64,000 nucleotides of DNA from Thunnus maccoyii (Eukaryota > Chordata > Actinopteri > Scombriformes > Scombridae), in NCBI RefSeq assembly GCF_910596095.1, contig NC_056550.1:19576001-19640000 (forward strand), given 5' to 3'. Below the pieces are notes generated by a model. The model was not told the origin of the DNA. It saw nothing but the letters and a program-made list of their open reading frames with translations, and searched no databases. Of this stretch, positions 12,326-25,143 are shown piece by piece (positions within the stretch are counted from its first letter, which is position 1; each line of letters opens with the position of its first letter). The translations under genes were made by a program, and so were the position numbers.

Positions 12326-14973
12326 CCTGCAGTGAGACTGCAACCCTAATCTGCAACACTACATTCAATATTTTCAACCTTACCAGCGAAAGGCCAATGG
12401 AACAGCTGAATATGCTAGTTAGAAACAGACCTGCTCAGCAGTTCAGGGTGGATTGTATCAGTCAACAAAAGACTGAAGTGTATAAATGCAATTACATCTT
12501 GAAATATAGATAGTTTATGACAACTTATCTCTGTTACCACAGCTGCCAACATGGATGCAATTTTTGGGGGATATGTAATGTGTAATATTATACCAAACAT
12601 AATTTTTACATGCCTTTTTAAATTTTTATATGCCTATCAAAAGTTGATTTTGATAGCTGATTTTTTCAATTTCACTCATATTATGTTTCATTATATACTG
12701 TATAATATTTTATGTTATTAATATTATCATCAAATATGACGCTGAAGTGGAAGAATTACACTAAAAATACTACATTTCTTCCATGAAAACACTTAAGAAA
12801 AAAGGACTAAGTGTTTTCCATAACTGCTATAAAAAATAGGATCCCAGGGAAAATTTCATCTTATTGGAAAAAAGCTACTGAGGAGTTTCAAGATAAAGGA
12901 TGTCAGCATCAGCTGTGAATGGAGTCAATATATTCTTCAGTTAGATTTACCCAGAATGCTGAGAAATTTTAAGATATGTTACATTTTGATTCAGTATTTA
13001 TCTATGAGCTAAGTTTCCGTTTCCACAGCTTCACATTTCAGTTATCTAGCAGTGAAACATCTTTTCTTTTCTTTCTCTGTTGCTGTCTGAGAGTCTGTGA
13101 GAAATTAAGAAAGAGAAGAGGGAAGGTCTAATGTGCACTCTATCTCATATAACTGGTCACACTCTCCACTGTACTGCAGTAAAACTAGATGGTTAAAGAG
13201 GGAGCAATTTCCCTTCAGATAAATAGACACCAGCAGGGCAAGAATAGACTCCAAATTAATCCATTCTCCAACCCAGTGCAGAGTAACATAGCATACATCA
13301 TTGTGCTGCTACAAAAGCAAGTGAAGCAGCTTGGAGCAAAATCTGAGAGTTTCTGAAAGGAGGCACACAGAGATTAGGAATGTGGAGCTCCTCAGAGAGA
13401 TGCCTTCACAGCAGACAAAGACACTGGGAAGTCTTTCCTTCTGCTTGAGGCAGGAAGAAAGGTCATCATGTTATTTTGGGATAGGAACTGTTTTCCTGGG
13501 TTAAAAGTCACAGTATCATCACTACTTTCTAACAATTTGAAATATATTTTACCAAACACAAATTGCCTTATTCATTTCCCCCACCCATCTTTGGTCATTG
13601 TCACCTTCAAATCAAAGTTTCTGCTTGACCTACACTTCACTATTTCTTGCTGCATTTGTGCGGAGATCACACTGGTGCCTCTCCAACAGAAATTCCATAA
13701 ACAGAGAGAAATGTTAGAGGTCCACTGGGAATTCCCCGAACCAAGTTCAAGGGTAATTGAAGAAAAACAGTGCAGTAAGAGGTGGGAATTCTTAACAGAC
13801 CGTCTCTGTTTGTGTTTATTTGCGTGCGTGCATGTTTTTTTTTAAAGAAAAGACTGACGAGACGAGACTGGCAAGATGCAAATATTGTCAAATTGGCACA
13901 GAGGCGCTATCTAAATACGTTAATTTGGGTGACAATTGCAGTTTTTACTCTAAACAAATGATTGCATCTCCCGCCACTCACATCTCAACCGTGTTGCTCC
14001 ATTCTTCGCTTCATCAGAGAAATGAATACAATTGAGGCTTTGACCTGTTCCACCATCTGCCCTGGTAAGAGACTGTGAAAGATTTAGCTCTGTTTACAAG
14101 AGCTGAATGCCTTCTTTGTTCGTCCTGTGAAACTGTCCAACTTTATGTTGTAATTCAATCCAGATCGCTTGAAGAAAACAATCCTGTTGCACGCAGAGTA
14201 CAATGCAGTGTAGAGAGACCACCAGCTTTCTCAGTGGTGGCTTTGCTTGTTTATAGCATTTGAACCAATGCCTCAAATTTATGCTGTAAACATCAGATGT
14301 TAAACGTTCACATGTAGCATGATGGTACATAAACATTGATCACACGCCAGCAATATTTATGCTTTGTGGTCTTCAAATTTGGGACTCTTCGGATACATAT
14401 GCGGCCAGCCATTAAGTAAGAGATTGTGCTACTGATGACAGACAAGTCCAGGGTGACTTTTGTTTCCAATTTTAGAAAGGAAATGTTAATTTTGAAGCTT
14501 GTCTACAGTGTCACAAAACAATCTTAACTACCAGCGTAGAGTTTTGCTTTAAAAGATGTTACAGGCGTTTGTGAGAATTATCTTTGATGAACTGGAGTCA
14601 TTTTTAAGAACTTGTTCTCATGCTGTGGCTGTTTGACGTGATAAGGCCAATATCTCTTTTATAGTAACACCACCTAAGTGTCTCTTTAATCCTTATTAAA
14701 CAGCTCAATGAGGCAGAAATTGTGCCAGGTGGGTCATTAGTCTACAGTGACCATTTTATTTCCCAAATCTCTTCTCCTATGTGGCTTTGGGTATGAACGT
14801 CAGACACCATCAGACGTGATTAACCTTTCAATTAAACTGTCTGTACATCTCACTGTTAACATTGTCTCACACAAGTCTCCATCAGTAGTCCCTCAGAGGC
14901 TACCTGCCAGAAATTGCACATGGGGGAGTTATAGCTATACAGTAAGTAGGAATCTTGCAAATATGGAAGATGA
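12325..14973. other. Intergenic, nothing recognised
   Basis: Scattered short frames only, including 125 codons at 13468-13845 without similarity I can recognise. No inverted-repeat element was found. Confidence 0.5.
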
Positions 14974-15492
14974 TCGGCCTGGGTGATAAAACGATAGCAA
15001 TATGTACTGGCGACAGACACTATATCAATATATCATATTGATTTAATGTCTAAATCGATAAGAAAATTGTTTGATATAACGTTCGATAGTTTCACTTAAA
15101 TGCATTAAATGCAAACCTCCATGAAAGCACATAATGAATATGTAAAGTTTGGTTGCATGAACAAACCCCGACCATGCTCCCTCCCTGGCTCATAAACAGC
15201 TTATCATATCCCTTGATAATGGAGCGTGCTACAAGTGACTTGAAAACGGCCAATCATTTTACAGACGTGTTGTCGACATGTGACACAACAACAGAAACAG
15301 CGTGGAGTGAGAAAATGAGACGTTAAGGAAATAATATAATAATAGTAAGTATAGTAAAACTTATCATTCAACCTTTTTTCTCCTGGTCTTTATTAAAAAA
15401 AAAGGTCATTAAAGATGATCAATAATTATTGATATCAACTGAGTTAAAACATTTTATTGTGATAATTTTGTCAGCTATATCACCCAGTCCTA
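14974..15492. mobile_element. Non-autonomous hAT-type MITE, 519 bp
   Basis: The left end TCGGCCTGGGTGAT and the right end ATCACCCAGTCCTA are inverted repeats of each other (12 of 14). They are flanked by GAAGATGA (14966-14973) and GAGGATGA (15493-15500), a 7-of-8 direct repeat that fits a hAT 8-bp target duplication. The interior is AT-rich, with ATATCAATATATC-type words near both ends, and has no transposase. Confidence 0.75.
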
Positions 15493-18359
15493 GAGGATGA
15501 GATTAAATGTAAATATGAAATCCTTCGATAATCTGCTGCATGGAGTGTATCCCTGAAGGGAACTTAACAGCTGAAGCTTGAATCTGAAAAATAACTTAGA
15601 TGAGTCAGATACTGGCAACAGACAGTATGATGAGCAGAGCTCTTAGTTTGACCACATTTAATCAAGAAATGTCATGGCAGAGAGAAAGCTGATGAAATGT
15701 AAATTTAGATTTTGGTTAAATAAAACTCGTGATTTTCAAGTACATGGTTGGGAACCTTTCAGGTCACAAGAAAATTGAAGAATCCTAAGAGCTGCAGTAG
15801 CCTGCTTTATTTTATGGTTTATTTCTACTTTTGTCTTACTGCTTCTCTCTGTTCAGTACTCAAACGTTTGGTTCGATTATTAGTAGAAACACGTAAACTG
15901 AAAAAGACAGCCTGCTAAATGGACCAAAAAATTGTCATGTAATGTAATTATTTCATTCCAGCTTCATTCTCTTGTCAGTCCCTTCTTCTCATTCACTGAA
16001 TGATGTCAGTCGTTTAAGTCACAGACATGGTTTATAATGTTTTAGTCTCTTTGTGCTTGCTGACTGGCTGCACGTCTTTATCTCATTTCTTTCTTTCACA
16101 TCCAGTCCATAAGTGGCCTCTCACCTTTGCTTTGCTAGCTTCTCAAAAGCCCTCTGAGGAACAGATTTAGTCACAAAGTCACACCATACACTGACCAGTA
16201 GCCCTTTTCTAAGGATGAAGAATCCAAAAAGACATTTATGAAACCTGCCTTTAATGTAAAACCCACCAATCAATCCAGCCTCACATTAATTTATATATTT
16301 AGAAACACTTATTATATGAAATAAGAGAAATGTATTCTAAAGTACAAAACAATTATTTCCATGTCAACCTTTATGAAATACACACAGAAAGTTTGCATTA
16401 AGACAAAACTGTGCTGTGACTATAACATTTCTGCCACTCCTGCATCATCAAAGATATCAAATATCTTTATAACTAAGTGCTAAAAGCAAGATGAAAGCAC
16501 GTTACTGGATGTCACTGAAATATGTACAAGAGAAAACAAAGCCACTACCACTGTTCTTCTGTGTAAGGGATCTTAAACGGTGCATGTCTGCTAAACTTTA
16601 ACTCACTAACAGAGGCCAGTAACAGTACGCCATCCTCATTAAGGTTTCATTAAGAGTCAGGAGGGCAACAAAACTGAGAAGATTACAGCCCAAATAAAAT
16701 CGCATGGAATGAAGCAGGCTTATTTCTCTCCAGAGGAGTAACATCACAGTTGCCAGTATTCAAACTGCAGAAACAGGACCCATGGTGTCAGCCAAAATGA
16801 GCTCTTCTGCAATGAAACTAGTCAATTATTCATTTATCCATCGTCTATAGTGAGCTCTGGGAGTGAGCCCTGCTGTTGCAGCCCAGCCAAAAAGAGGGGT
16901 GTGTTGTTGGTGAATGCATGAGGTCCTTCTAACAATGTGAAGAAGAAGCTTTAAAGATTTTGCTCACTACGAATCCTAAATCTGTCTGTGTTTGGAAAGC
17001 TAGTAGCTAGTAGTGGGTATTTTGTCATGCAGATCCATGGAAAAAATCAGTTCTGGTATGGTGAAATATTAGAGTTGTCGATTTCATTGGACCCAAGACA
17101 AACAAGTTTACAATGTTTTTCTGGGTAACATAACAAGAACAAACAATATTGGTTATTACAAAATGCTTTTGTTCAGCTGCTGTGGCTAAATTATAACAGA
17201 TTCAAATAATGTTGAAAGGAGGATAATTTTACTGTACACGCTGGCCTCTTGTCTGGTTTCTTCATGAGCCATAAGAAAAGTTCATCACCAAACAAGGACT
17301 CTCACTTAAAGACTTGCAATAAAAGTTAAAGTGATGTCTGTGTGCTACAATTCCCGTCTAAGAAAAGGAACAATTAAAATATTCCACTCATGCCACAGGC
17401 ACAGTATAATTTTTATTATTGACCTACACTTCTATCTACATTTATTCACTCCACTACCCTAAATGTGGAGCAGGTGCCCTGGGCAACAGACTGATAACAC
17501 ACAACTATTTTCATCACCTTGCAATGACACATTTTATACCTGGTTGTGTATGATGAACTTGAAACAAATGGGTCATTTTAGAATAAATGGTTTTGAGGAA
17601 TTGGACTAGGAATCTAACAAAAATATAACATGTGGTTTATGTTTAAGTGACAGTTAATTTGCATGGCATTTATTTGCAAAGTCTCTAAAATAACTAATTC
17701 CATTTATGTGTGTGCGTTTTTGTGTGTTGCTTTAATTGTTCTCCAAATCTATAACGATCCTCTAAAGACATAAAAGATGAACAACATCGCTATAGAAAAA
17801 AAAACAGTTCCCAAAAATGCTGCTATAATGTCTGAAAATGAGAAAAAGGGTTGTTTAGCTGCTACCGCTGGTTGTTGCCCTCAACAGTTAACATACTTCT
17901 CCATCACAAGAACAGTTGAAATGGATATGAGGGCAGAAATGACCTGGATAAAGTTAGTTAGGAAAATGACAAGACTACAGTGGGAGTAAAATACTGTCCT
18001 GGATTCCTCAAAATTCTGGATTTTTGGGGCTATATAATGTGCTAATTCCCGTATACATTATAATTCTTTACCAAAGAAATGTTAGACAACATCTGCACAC
18101 AGACCCAGAGTTTAAAACCTTTTGGAGGGGAAATTCAAAGCCACTTGGTTATCCTCAATGTAACTGGGAGGTATAAAGGAGAAGCTGACATGACAGGTGC
18201 TACAAAGAGGAGCGTGTCGTGGCAAATGTTCCAAGTACAGCCTAACCTAGAGTTGTATTTGGTTTTTTATTTGATTTATTGGATTATAAAACAAAGATGA
18301 GTTTGTAGACAAATCTACAAAAAAAACAAGGGATTCCCACATGGAATGGAGAATTTTTG
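15493..18359. other. Intergenic, nothing recognised
   Basis: No supported gene or repeat unit. Two short frames (17777-17989 and 18079-18300) lack recognisable features. Confidence 0.5.
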
Positions 18360-19660
18360 TCATATCAATGTCTTTGTGTTAACTAGTACTACTATTGCAA
18401 AGCCAGGCAAGCTGGTACATCTTTTCAAAACCATACATAAATCTCATGAGAGGGATTTCCCAGCCAAGAGTGATCTATGAAAACAATGATCAAATCTCAT
18501 CTAGTTGCAGAACAGTCCTTTTTTGCAATGCATGAGGTGGCAGCAAACAGCATCAAACTATTCTTGCTGAGAATAAAAACACATTTATGACACGGAGGGG
18601 TTTATCAAGTAAGAATTAGACTGAAATCATGGCTGCTGTTAAGGACATCCAGTTATCCAGTAAAACATATGACACAGAAATGCAAAGAAATGTCAGAGAA
18701 TTTCAAGGATCAACTGAGGAAGGACATTGCCATGTGTGAGTGTTTCTCACTCCAGTTTGACGATTTACAGAGATATGGACAATGTGGCGTAGTTTTCATC
18801 ATTTTCCATGAGTTATAATGCTTCTTATCAGACTGCCGTTTGAGGACAGGAGCACAATGGAGACACAGCTAACACTTTCTTCCAGTGAAAGAGCACACAA
18901 GGGATAAAGATAAATATCAAGGATGTTTTTGAAAGGTGTCACAGAGAAAATTATGTCCAACTCTGTCATGTCTTGAAAGGCAGTTATTTCGCTCTCATTT
19001 GGAGAACAAATAGCAGAGTTTTGGTGTGATTACGGGAGCTGTCACCTGAAATCAAAGAGTTTCTCAAGTGCTCAAAGTTCTAAGTTCTCTGTTGATTACC
19101 GACTTACTGATATGCTGAATGAATTGGATATATAACTCACAAAATCAGATCTGTGACTACTCTCCAAGTGCAATTCGAGCTGCTACTTCTGTCAGCTAGG
19201 CTGCAATACCAGAATCTGCTCTACTTTCAAACTATCCATTCGGAACTTCAGCTGAGTATCATGGTAAGGACACAGAGGAACTTGCCAGCACACAGTACAC
19301 AATGAAAATTCATTGTAAGTCATCAGAGTTTGACAGATGCTTTACTGACTTTGCCTTAGCTGAGCCTGTTGCTATGTATATGCATTTCCTGTTGGCCCAG
19401 ATATACGTAGATGTGGATGGCACTGCCTCCAAAATTGGATCACTCACTAACCTGGACACAGCTGCGGTGGAGAATGAAATTCTCACCCTTCAAAATGACA
19501 TTCAGATGAAGTGCGATGCGTCTGAGAGGAAGGGTGAGTTCTATATACCGTTAGAGAAGCATCTCAACATAAGAATGTAGCCTTGTACTTGTCAGCCCTT
19601 TTGTGGGTCAGCCTATTTATGTAGGTCTGCATTGTTCTCGCATGATGATCAAAAAGACTG
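18360..19660 (+). pseudogene. Degenerate hAT transposase (ZBED/GTF2IRD2-like) relic
   Basis: Broken translations on the + strand recover, in the right order, blocks of a hAT-family transposase. Near 18400-18470 a fragment HLFKTIHKSHERDFPAKSDL resembles the region after the BED finger. Near 18705-18770 there is LRKDIAMCECFSLQFDD, the start of the catalytic block. Near 18885-18930 there is LPVKEHTRDKDKYQ. Near 19028 there is LRELSPEIKEFLK. At 19302-19580 comes the longest open piece, with FDRCFTDFA and NEILTLQNDIQMKC, and after a frameshift FCGSAYLCRSALFSHDD, the dimerisation-region motif. Stops, frameshifts and missing segments separate them, and the central acidic catalytic region is largely gone, so it cannot encode a working enzyme. 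Inverted ends were not found. Confidence 0.75.
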
Positions 19661-22600
19661 AATCAAAAAGTACAAGATAAGTACAGTATTAATAACCACT
19701 AATTGTGTCCCTGAATCAATATGTTTGCATGTCACATTAAGGTTTTGTGACATATATGAATGAATGAGAGAGCTAAAAGAGACTTTAGATAGATTTTCTG
19801 AGTCTAAATTCCTCCTGGGATTCATCAGCTGCTTTTCTATCTTCTTCTGAATGAGATCCAGGTCTCCTCCTGGCAGCTAATTCAGACAGACTTTGTCTGT
19901 GTTGTTGAGCACGTGAAGTGTTACTCACCTGTCCTCTTCCAGGCCTTAGAAGCCGACAGCATGTGGGTGTATTCAAGGTTATTCAGCAAAGTCACAGGTT
20001 TCATCCGTGACATGGTGTTAGCACGCAGGACACCAAGATATCTGTGAGAGTCCAGCAAACACCTGGATGCAGTGTGAGTGAATCGCTTGGGCATACCTTC
20101 ACAGGACAGGATGACAGGGAGAAGAAATGAAAGTGTTTCAATGAAGGTTGAATCTAGTTAAATGAGGAAAGAGGATTTAAAAGAGACACTTATTTTCTTT
20201 GACAGCCAACAAATTGGCAGTTGTGGCAGTTTATTGCAATCCACTTTACTGTATTAGTTTTACAGAAATACCCAAATAAAGAAACATCACATCATCAAAG
20301 AATTTATCACTATCCAATCATATCACTGAAACCCTTCTCTATTTTACCAGTCAGAGGTGAATAAGACTGGAAAAGAACCATAAGAATCATGAGATATGGG
20401 GTAGTTACTCATCAAGATGGGCAGTAGAACTAAATATGAAAAATAAGTCATCAACACTAAATGACTTACTGGAAGAGGCAGATCTTTCATTTTCCAATAA
20501 AGTTGTTTTAGTGCATGGGGTGAAAAGCAACCTGTATGTACTCTATAAGATGATTGAATCTTTGTCAATTATCCAAATAGAACTAGCCACAGAAAAGGTC
20601 TCTTGTTACATAAATGATCAGTTCCACAATACAATCAATAACTGCACAACTCTCTAATTCTACATCCTCATTCATCCTTCTAGGACAAAAGATTCTGAGA
20701 TTACACATTTAGAAAGCATCTCTCCCTCTCGTAACATTAGGAAACAAACAAAATTGAATTCTTAAAGAAAGAAAAGCTAAAATTCTGTATTTTAAAAGTA
20801 TTTTTATTCATTGAGATATAATCCCTCATGTAGCTTGATTATGACTTACAGTGAGCATTTTAAACCTTGTATGTTGACAAGTTTGCTTCATGTATGAACA
20901 CAATATTGTATATTTCATAAGTTAAATTAAACTTATTTACCATATACTAATTCTTCAATGTTATTCACCAAACAAGGATCTGATAGCAGTCTGTTTCACA
21001 AAGCTAACTTGGAAAATCGAAGGACATAATTGGGTCATCAGCTGCAATGATTTGCTCTGGTCACAATGATCACACAGTGGCTGAGTTCTGGCACTTTCCA
21101 GATGTCGAGACAAAGCCGACGGTTTCTCTCTCCTCCTAGAACAGTGAGTTGACTGTGAGCTCAGAGTGTTATTAATAGCCACCGCAGGGGTGTGGAGGGT
21201 ATTTGGCTGTCAAAGGGTTGAGGTGGCACCAGGGTTCAGATCGGCGCCGAACCATGATCACCTGCATGGGTGAAAGGCCGCTCACTGCAAGCATATAGTC
21301 TGCTCTGAACAACCATGTTTTTTTTTTTTAAGAGTTGTCTCTCTAAAAGAAGACATATTGTCTTTGTTCAGTTTTTAAGTCGCTGTGAAGGGATAACAGT
21401 CCAACTATCTGCCAGTGGATGGCAGTGTTGACTGAGCCTGTTGTCCTTTAATAGAAAGAGAACTCAGTGTATGTTTGACATTAAAATATTCACATTCAAC
21501 TCAACTTACCTTACTTCACTTGAATGGTTAAGCTGGATTGTTCTCACTTGAAGCCTGTGTAGGGACAAAGAAAACGATTTAGTTCAATTAAGCCTCTCCA
21601 CTTAGTTAATATCAGAGAATAAGAAAAGCTCTATCCTTTAACCTTTCCATTTTGTGTGGGCCCTGTTAAAGCAACAGAGAACAGAGGAACAGAGAATAAT
21701 TCCTTCGGTTGTCTCTCGTGAATGTATGCACCGCTATGCTCCATGTCATGTGCAACAGACCAATAGGAGGGTCCAACATTATGCATATCCGAAGGCCCAC
21801 TGCACCAGCACAGGAGGAGTAATCTGTTGCTTCATGGTTGTCTGGATTAAGAAGCTATTTCATCCTGAGGTTGAGTTTACTGCATTCAGCTGCTGGCTTT
21901 TATGTACTTATCTGAGGTTCACTTGGGATTGTACTGTGGTGCTTGGCTGTCTGTGCCTTACAAAACTACAGCAGGTACATCTTAGTAAATCTTTCCAGAG
22001 CTGTTTATCTCACAGTGTTTTATGTCTGACAAGGTTAACTGGAAATGTTGCATGGTTTCAAAGGTGAATCAGCCCTAACCGTAAATTGTACAAACTACTT
22101 GGAGAGCAGCCCAAGCAAAGACACATAAACACAAAACAAATAAACGGTATTGATCCCAGTCACAATTCCACTTTTGATAGGTTGAGTGAAGAATTTCAAC
22201 CTGCACCTGTTAGCATAATACCAAAACACAGATTTCGACAAAATCCCTGGCCATGTTGAGATGAGTTTAGAAAACTGACCGATCTGTGAAGCAACACTTC
22301 GACTATAATACATTAACAGTACAATAAAATAAATAAAATGATAATAAAATATATATATATAATAAACTACACTTAAAAACACCAGCAAAATACTAAACTG
22401 TCTTGATTTCTGAGTGTGATCTTGATAGAAAACGGTTAAAAATGTCAATAAAGAGATGTACTACAGTAAGTAACTTAAACAGGCCTAAAAAAGCAGCATC
22501 CAAATCAACCTCAGGGCTCATTATGTACAGTTTATGTTTTAAATTATGCTAAAATATTGTATTAGTCTTCTTTGGCATTTCATGACATTTATTTGCAGAG

Positions 22601-24992
22601 CAGTACACTGAAGAAGGTGGTATGATGGGCTTCAATACTGATCACCATGCATTGGTCCAATTTAGATTGACATCATGCCTTTCAGGGCTGTTCTCCACTG
22701 CTGAGGAAGCAATAATTTATCCAGAGTAATTTGAGGAAAGCAAGACACAGCCCAGTCAGACACTTAGAGCCACAGCAGCAGGCTCTGCCGCACACTATTA
22801 AGACTCCTCTCCTCCTCTCAGGAAGCTCACAGCAACTGAAAAACATGGGAACCTTTGTGTCTGGTTGAATGCCATTGAATGAGTCAGTTACATAGAGGTG
22901 TTTGTCAGGGGAACAACAATCATGAAACAACTCGCTATCGCAGCCAGTTGGTGTGGCTTTTTTTTTTTTTTTTTGACTGAAACTGCAGTGTTTTATTTCT
23001 CTGTTTGTATAATTATATGATATTCATTCTATGAAACAAAAACAGCCCTCTTCAATAGCCTATATACATTATCCAAAGACGTCACGACATATGAGAACTA
23101 TGGCTCTATAATGTTACCTGACAAGATTGAACTCATAACATGTTCTATGTCCGGCACATGCTCTATTGACCATTAAAATAAAACAAACTCTCTTTTAAAA
23201 GCTTTCGAGAGCCCTTTACAGACAAAGGACATACCATGCTGTTGGGCCTAGACATGAAAACAAGCCAGCAGTGCTCTCTACTGGCAAAAGAAATAAAAAT
23301 TTGAATTCATAGATTCCTCAGTCTTCTCAGTAAAGATTATCACAACTTCCTCCAGGATTAGTTAAATGGAGATTGATTGATTGATTGATGGGACATATGC
23401 AGATATATGCATGCATTGGTCTTTTTCCACATTTCACATGCCATTAAAAATAAATATGACATGCATTTCTTTTTGGTATATGACAAATGTATTTTGTCAC
23501 AAAAAAAATCAAATAATACTACAGGAAAACAGAAGATACTTGAGAAAAACACTGTGTACTGTCCAAATGTGTGCCATATTTATCCTTCAATATAAAACTT
23601 TTCAGTTAATTACACATTTAAAAACATCAATTTTGGATTTAAACTTAAATGGCAATGAATTTGATGCACACATCTAAATTAATCTGTGTGGGACTATTAA
23701 ATAAATCCAAGAACTATTTTCACTCCCATATAAAATTACAATTATTGATAAGGTAATGTTTTTTCAGTAAATCCACTGAGTGCAACCTCAGGCTACTAGA
23801 GACGTCGAGGTTGTCTTGCGCATCACATACCTTTCCTACCTAAAGAGAATCAGATTTAGCCTACTTATTCTCTGTGGAAATTGGACAGACTTGAGTGACA
23901 TACATTAATTTAGAGGATGTGTTCAATGAAATTAATTTCTCCATATTGTTATGAATCCTATTTTGGTAAGTCAGTCAATGAAATTTACATGCAAACACAC
24001 AGTGTTATCTGGATTTGGTTGTCCTTTAGAGCACGACCGGTTCATGGCTGTCTAAAAGAACCCAGATACCAAGGGAAAAACAAACAGTAAGTTAGTCATT
24101 ACAATCATAGACGTGATTAGGAAATGGACCTCTGGAACTGACCTCATCCTGCACTGTCGAATAAGTGAATGAAACAGGAATGGCACTGGCATAACAGTTT
24201 TCATGAAGTCTCTTACAGACAGCCTAATAACAGTTGAATTTATACAAATATAACAAGGCATTACGGCAAGGGGGTGGCTTATAATAATAATTAGTTAACT
24301 ATACTCTAAATCAATATGTAATATTAGTTGTTAACTAGAGTATGAAGTGGCATACAATACCCCTTCATATTACCCCTTGGTAATATGGTGCTTTCTAAAT
24401 GGGTAATGTATACAAAGTCATATTACTTAAGTTAAGGGTCTAGTGCACTGGGTTCATCTTATCTCTTTACCACTGTATATCAGTTACAATCTACAGTAAA
24501 TGCACTCAGTGACAGGACCCTGACTTTAGTAAACACCAAAGGCTACTTTCACTGAATCTCTTTTTAGGTCGATAATACAGGATGTGTGTGATATATTAAG
24601 GATAAATGAGGTATGTGTATATATAATCCTTAGAGATTTCAAGAAAGTACTGTTGTCACCATATTGAGCCAATGAACAGTATGGTCTCATTTTAATAACT
24701 TTATAACAGTGGAACTATTAATGACATTAAGGGTTATGGATTTTAAATGATCACAGTTGATATTAGTGATAGCCAGCTAATTGTCCTCTAAAAGATGAAA
24801 AATTCCTGGCAACATTCAGCACAAACCTAATGGAAATTAATGGGTTAATTGTACACATTCGGTGCACTTGACTTCGAAAAAGGTTTGGGGGCTTGGCCGA
24901 CTTTCCATACAGCATACAAACAATTGCACAAGGTTTGGTCATTCAGCATTTCACAGCCTGTCCACCTTAAATCAAGATCTCTCGGGTTTAAG
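19661..24992. other. Intergenic between the hAT relic and igfals
   Basis: No supported coding exon. There is a GATT-type short tandem run near 23371-23388 and T-rich runs near 22961-22974. A frame of 137 codons at 21654-22067 has no recognisable domain. The last few hundred bases before 24993 should include the igfals promoter and first untranslated exon, but no clear core element can be fixed. Confidence 0.5.
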
Positions 24993-25138
24993 GTAAGCAA
25001 TATACCTTAAGAGCAAAACATTAACAATTTTTCTGAAAAAACTATAATTAAATATATAACAAAGCATCATATTTTATACCATTCTGTAAAAATGTCCAAG
25101 AGTGAATTTACTGAGTGATGTTAATACTCTATACACAG
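24993..25138 (+). other. igfals: Candidate 146-bp intron in the igfals 5' UTR
   Basis: A strong donor (AAG|gtaagc at 24993) and an acceptor (ctatacacag ending at 25138) sit just before the igfals start codon. Joining them puts an in-frame TAA three codons upstream of ATG 25144, which supports that ATG as the start. Human IGFALS also has an intron near its start codon. This is inference from splice-site sequence only. Confidence 0.4.
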
Positions 25139-25143
25139 CTGTT

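Noticed and set aside
21654..22067. 137-codon frame in the shisa9-igfals gap
   Set aside because: No domain, repeat or splice context; chance length is plausible in this much DNA.
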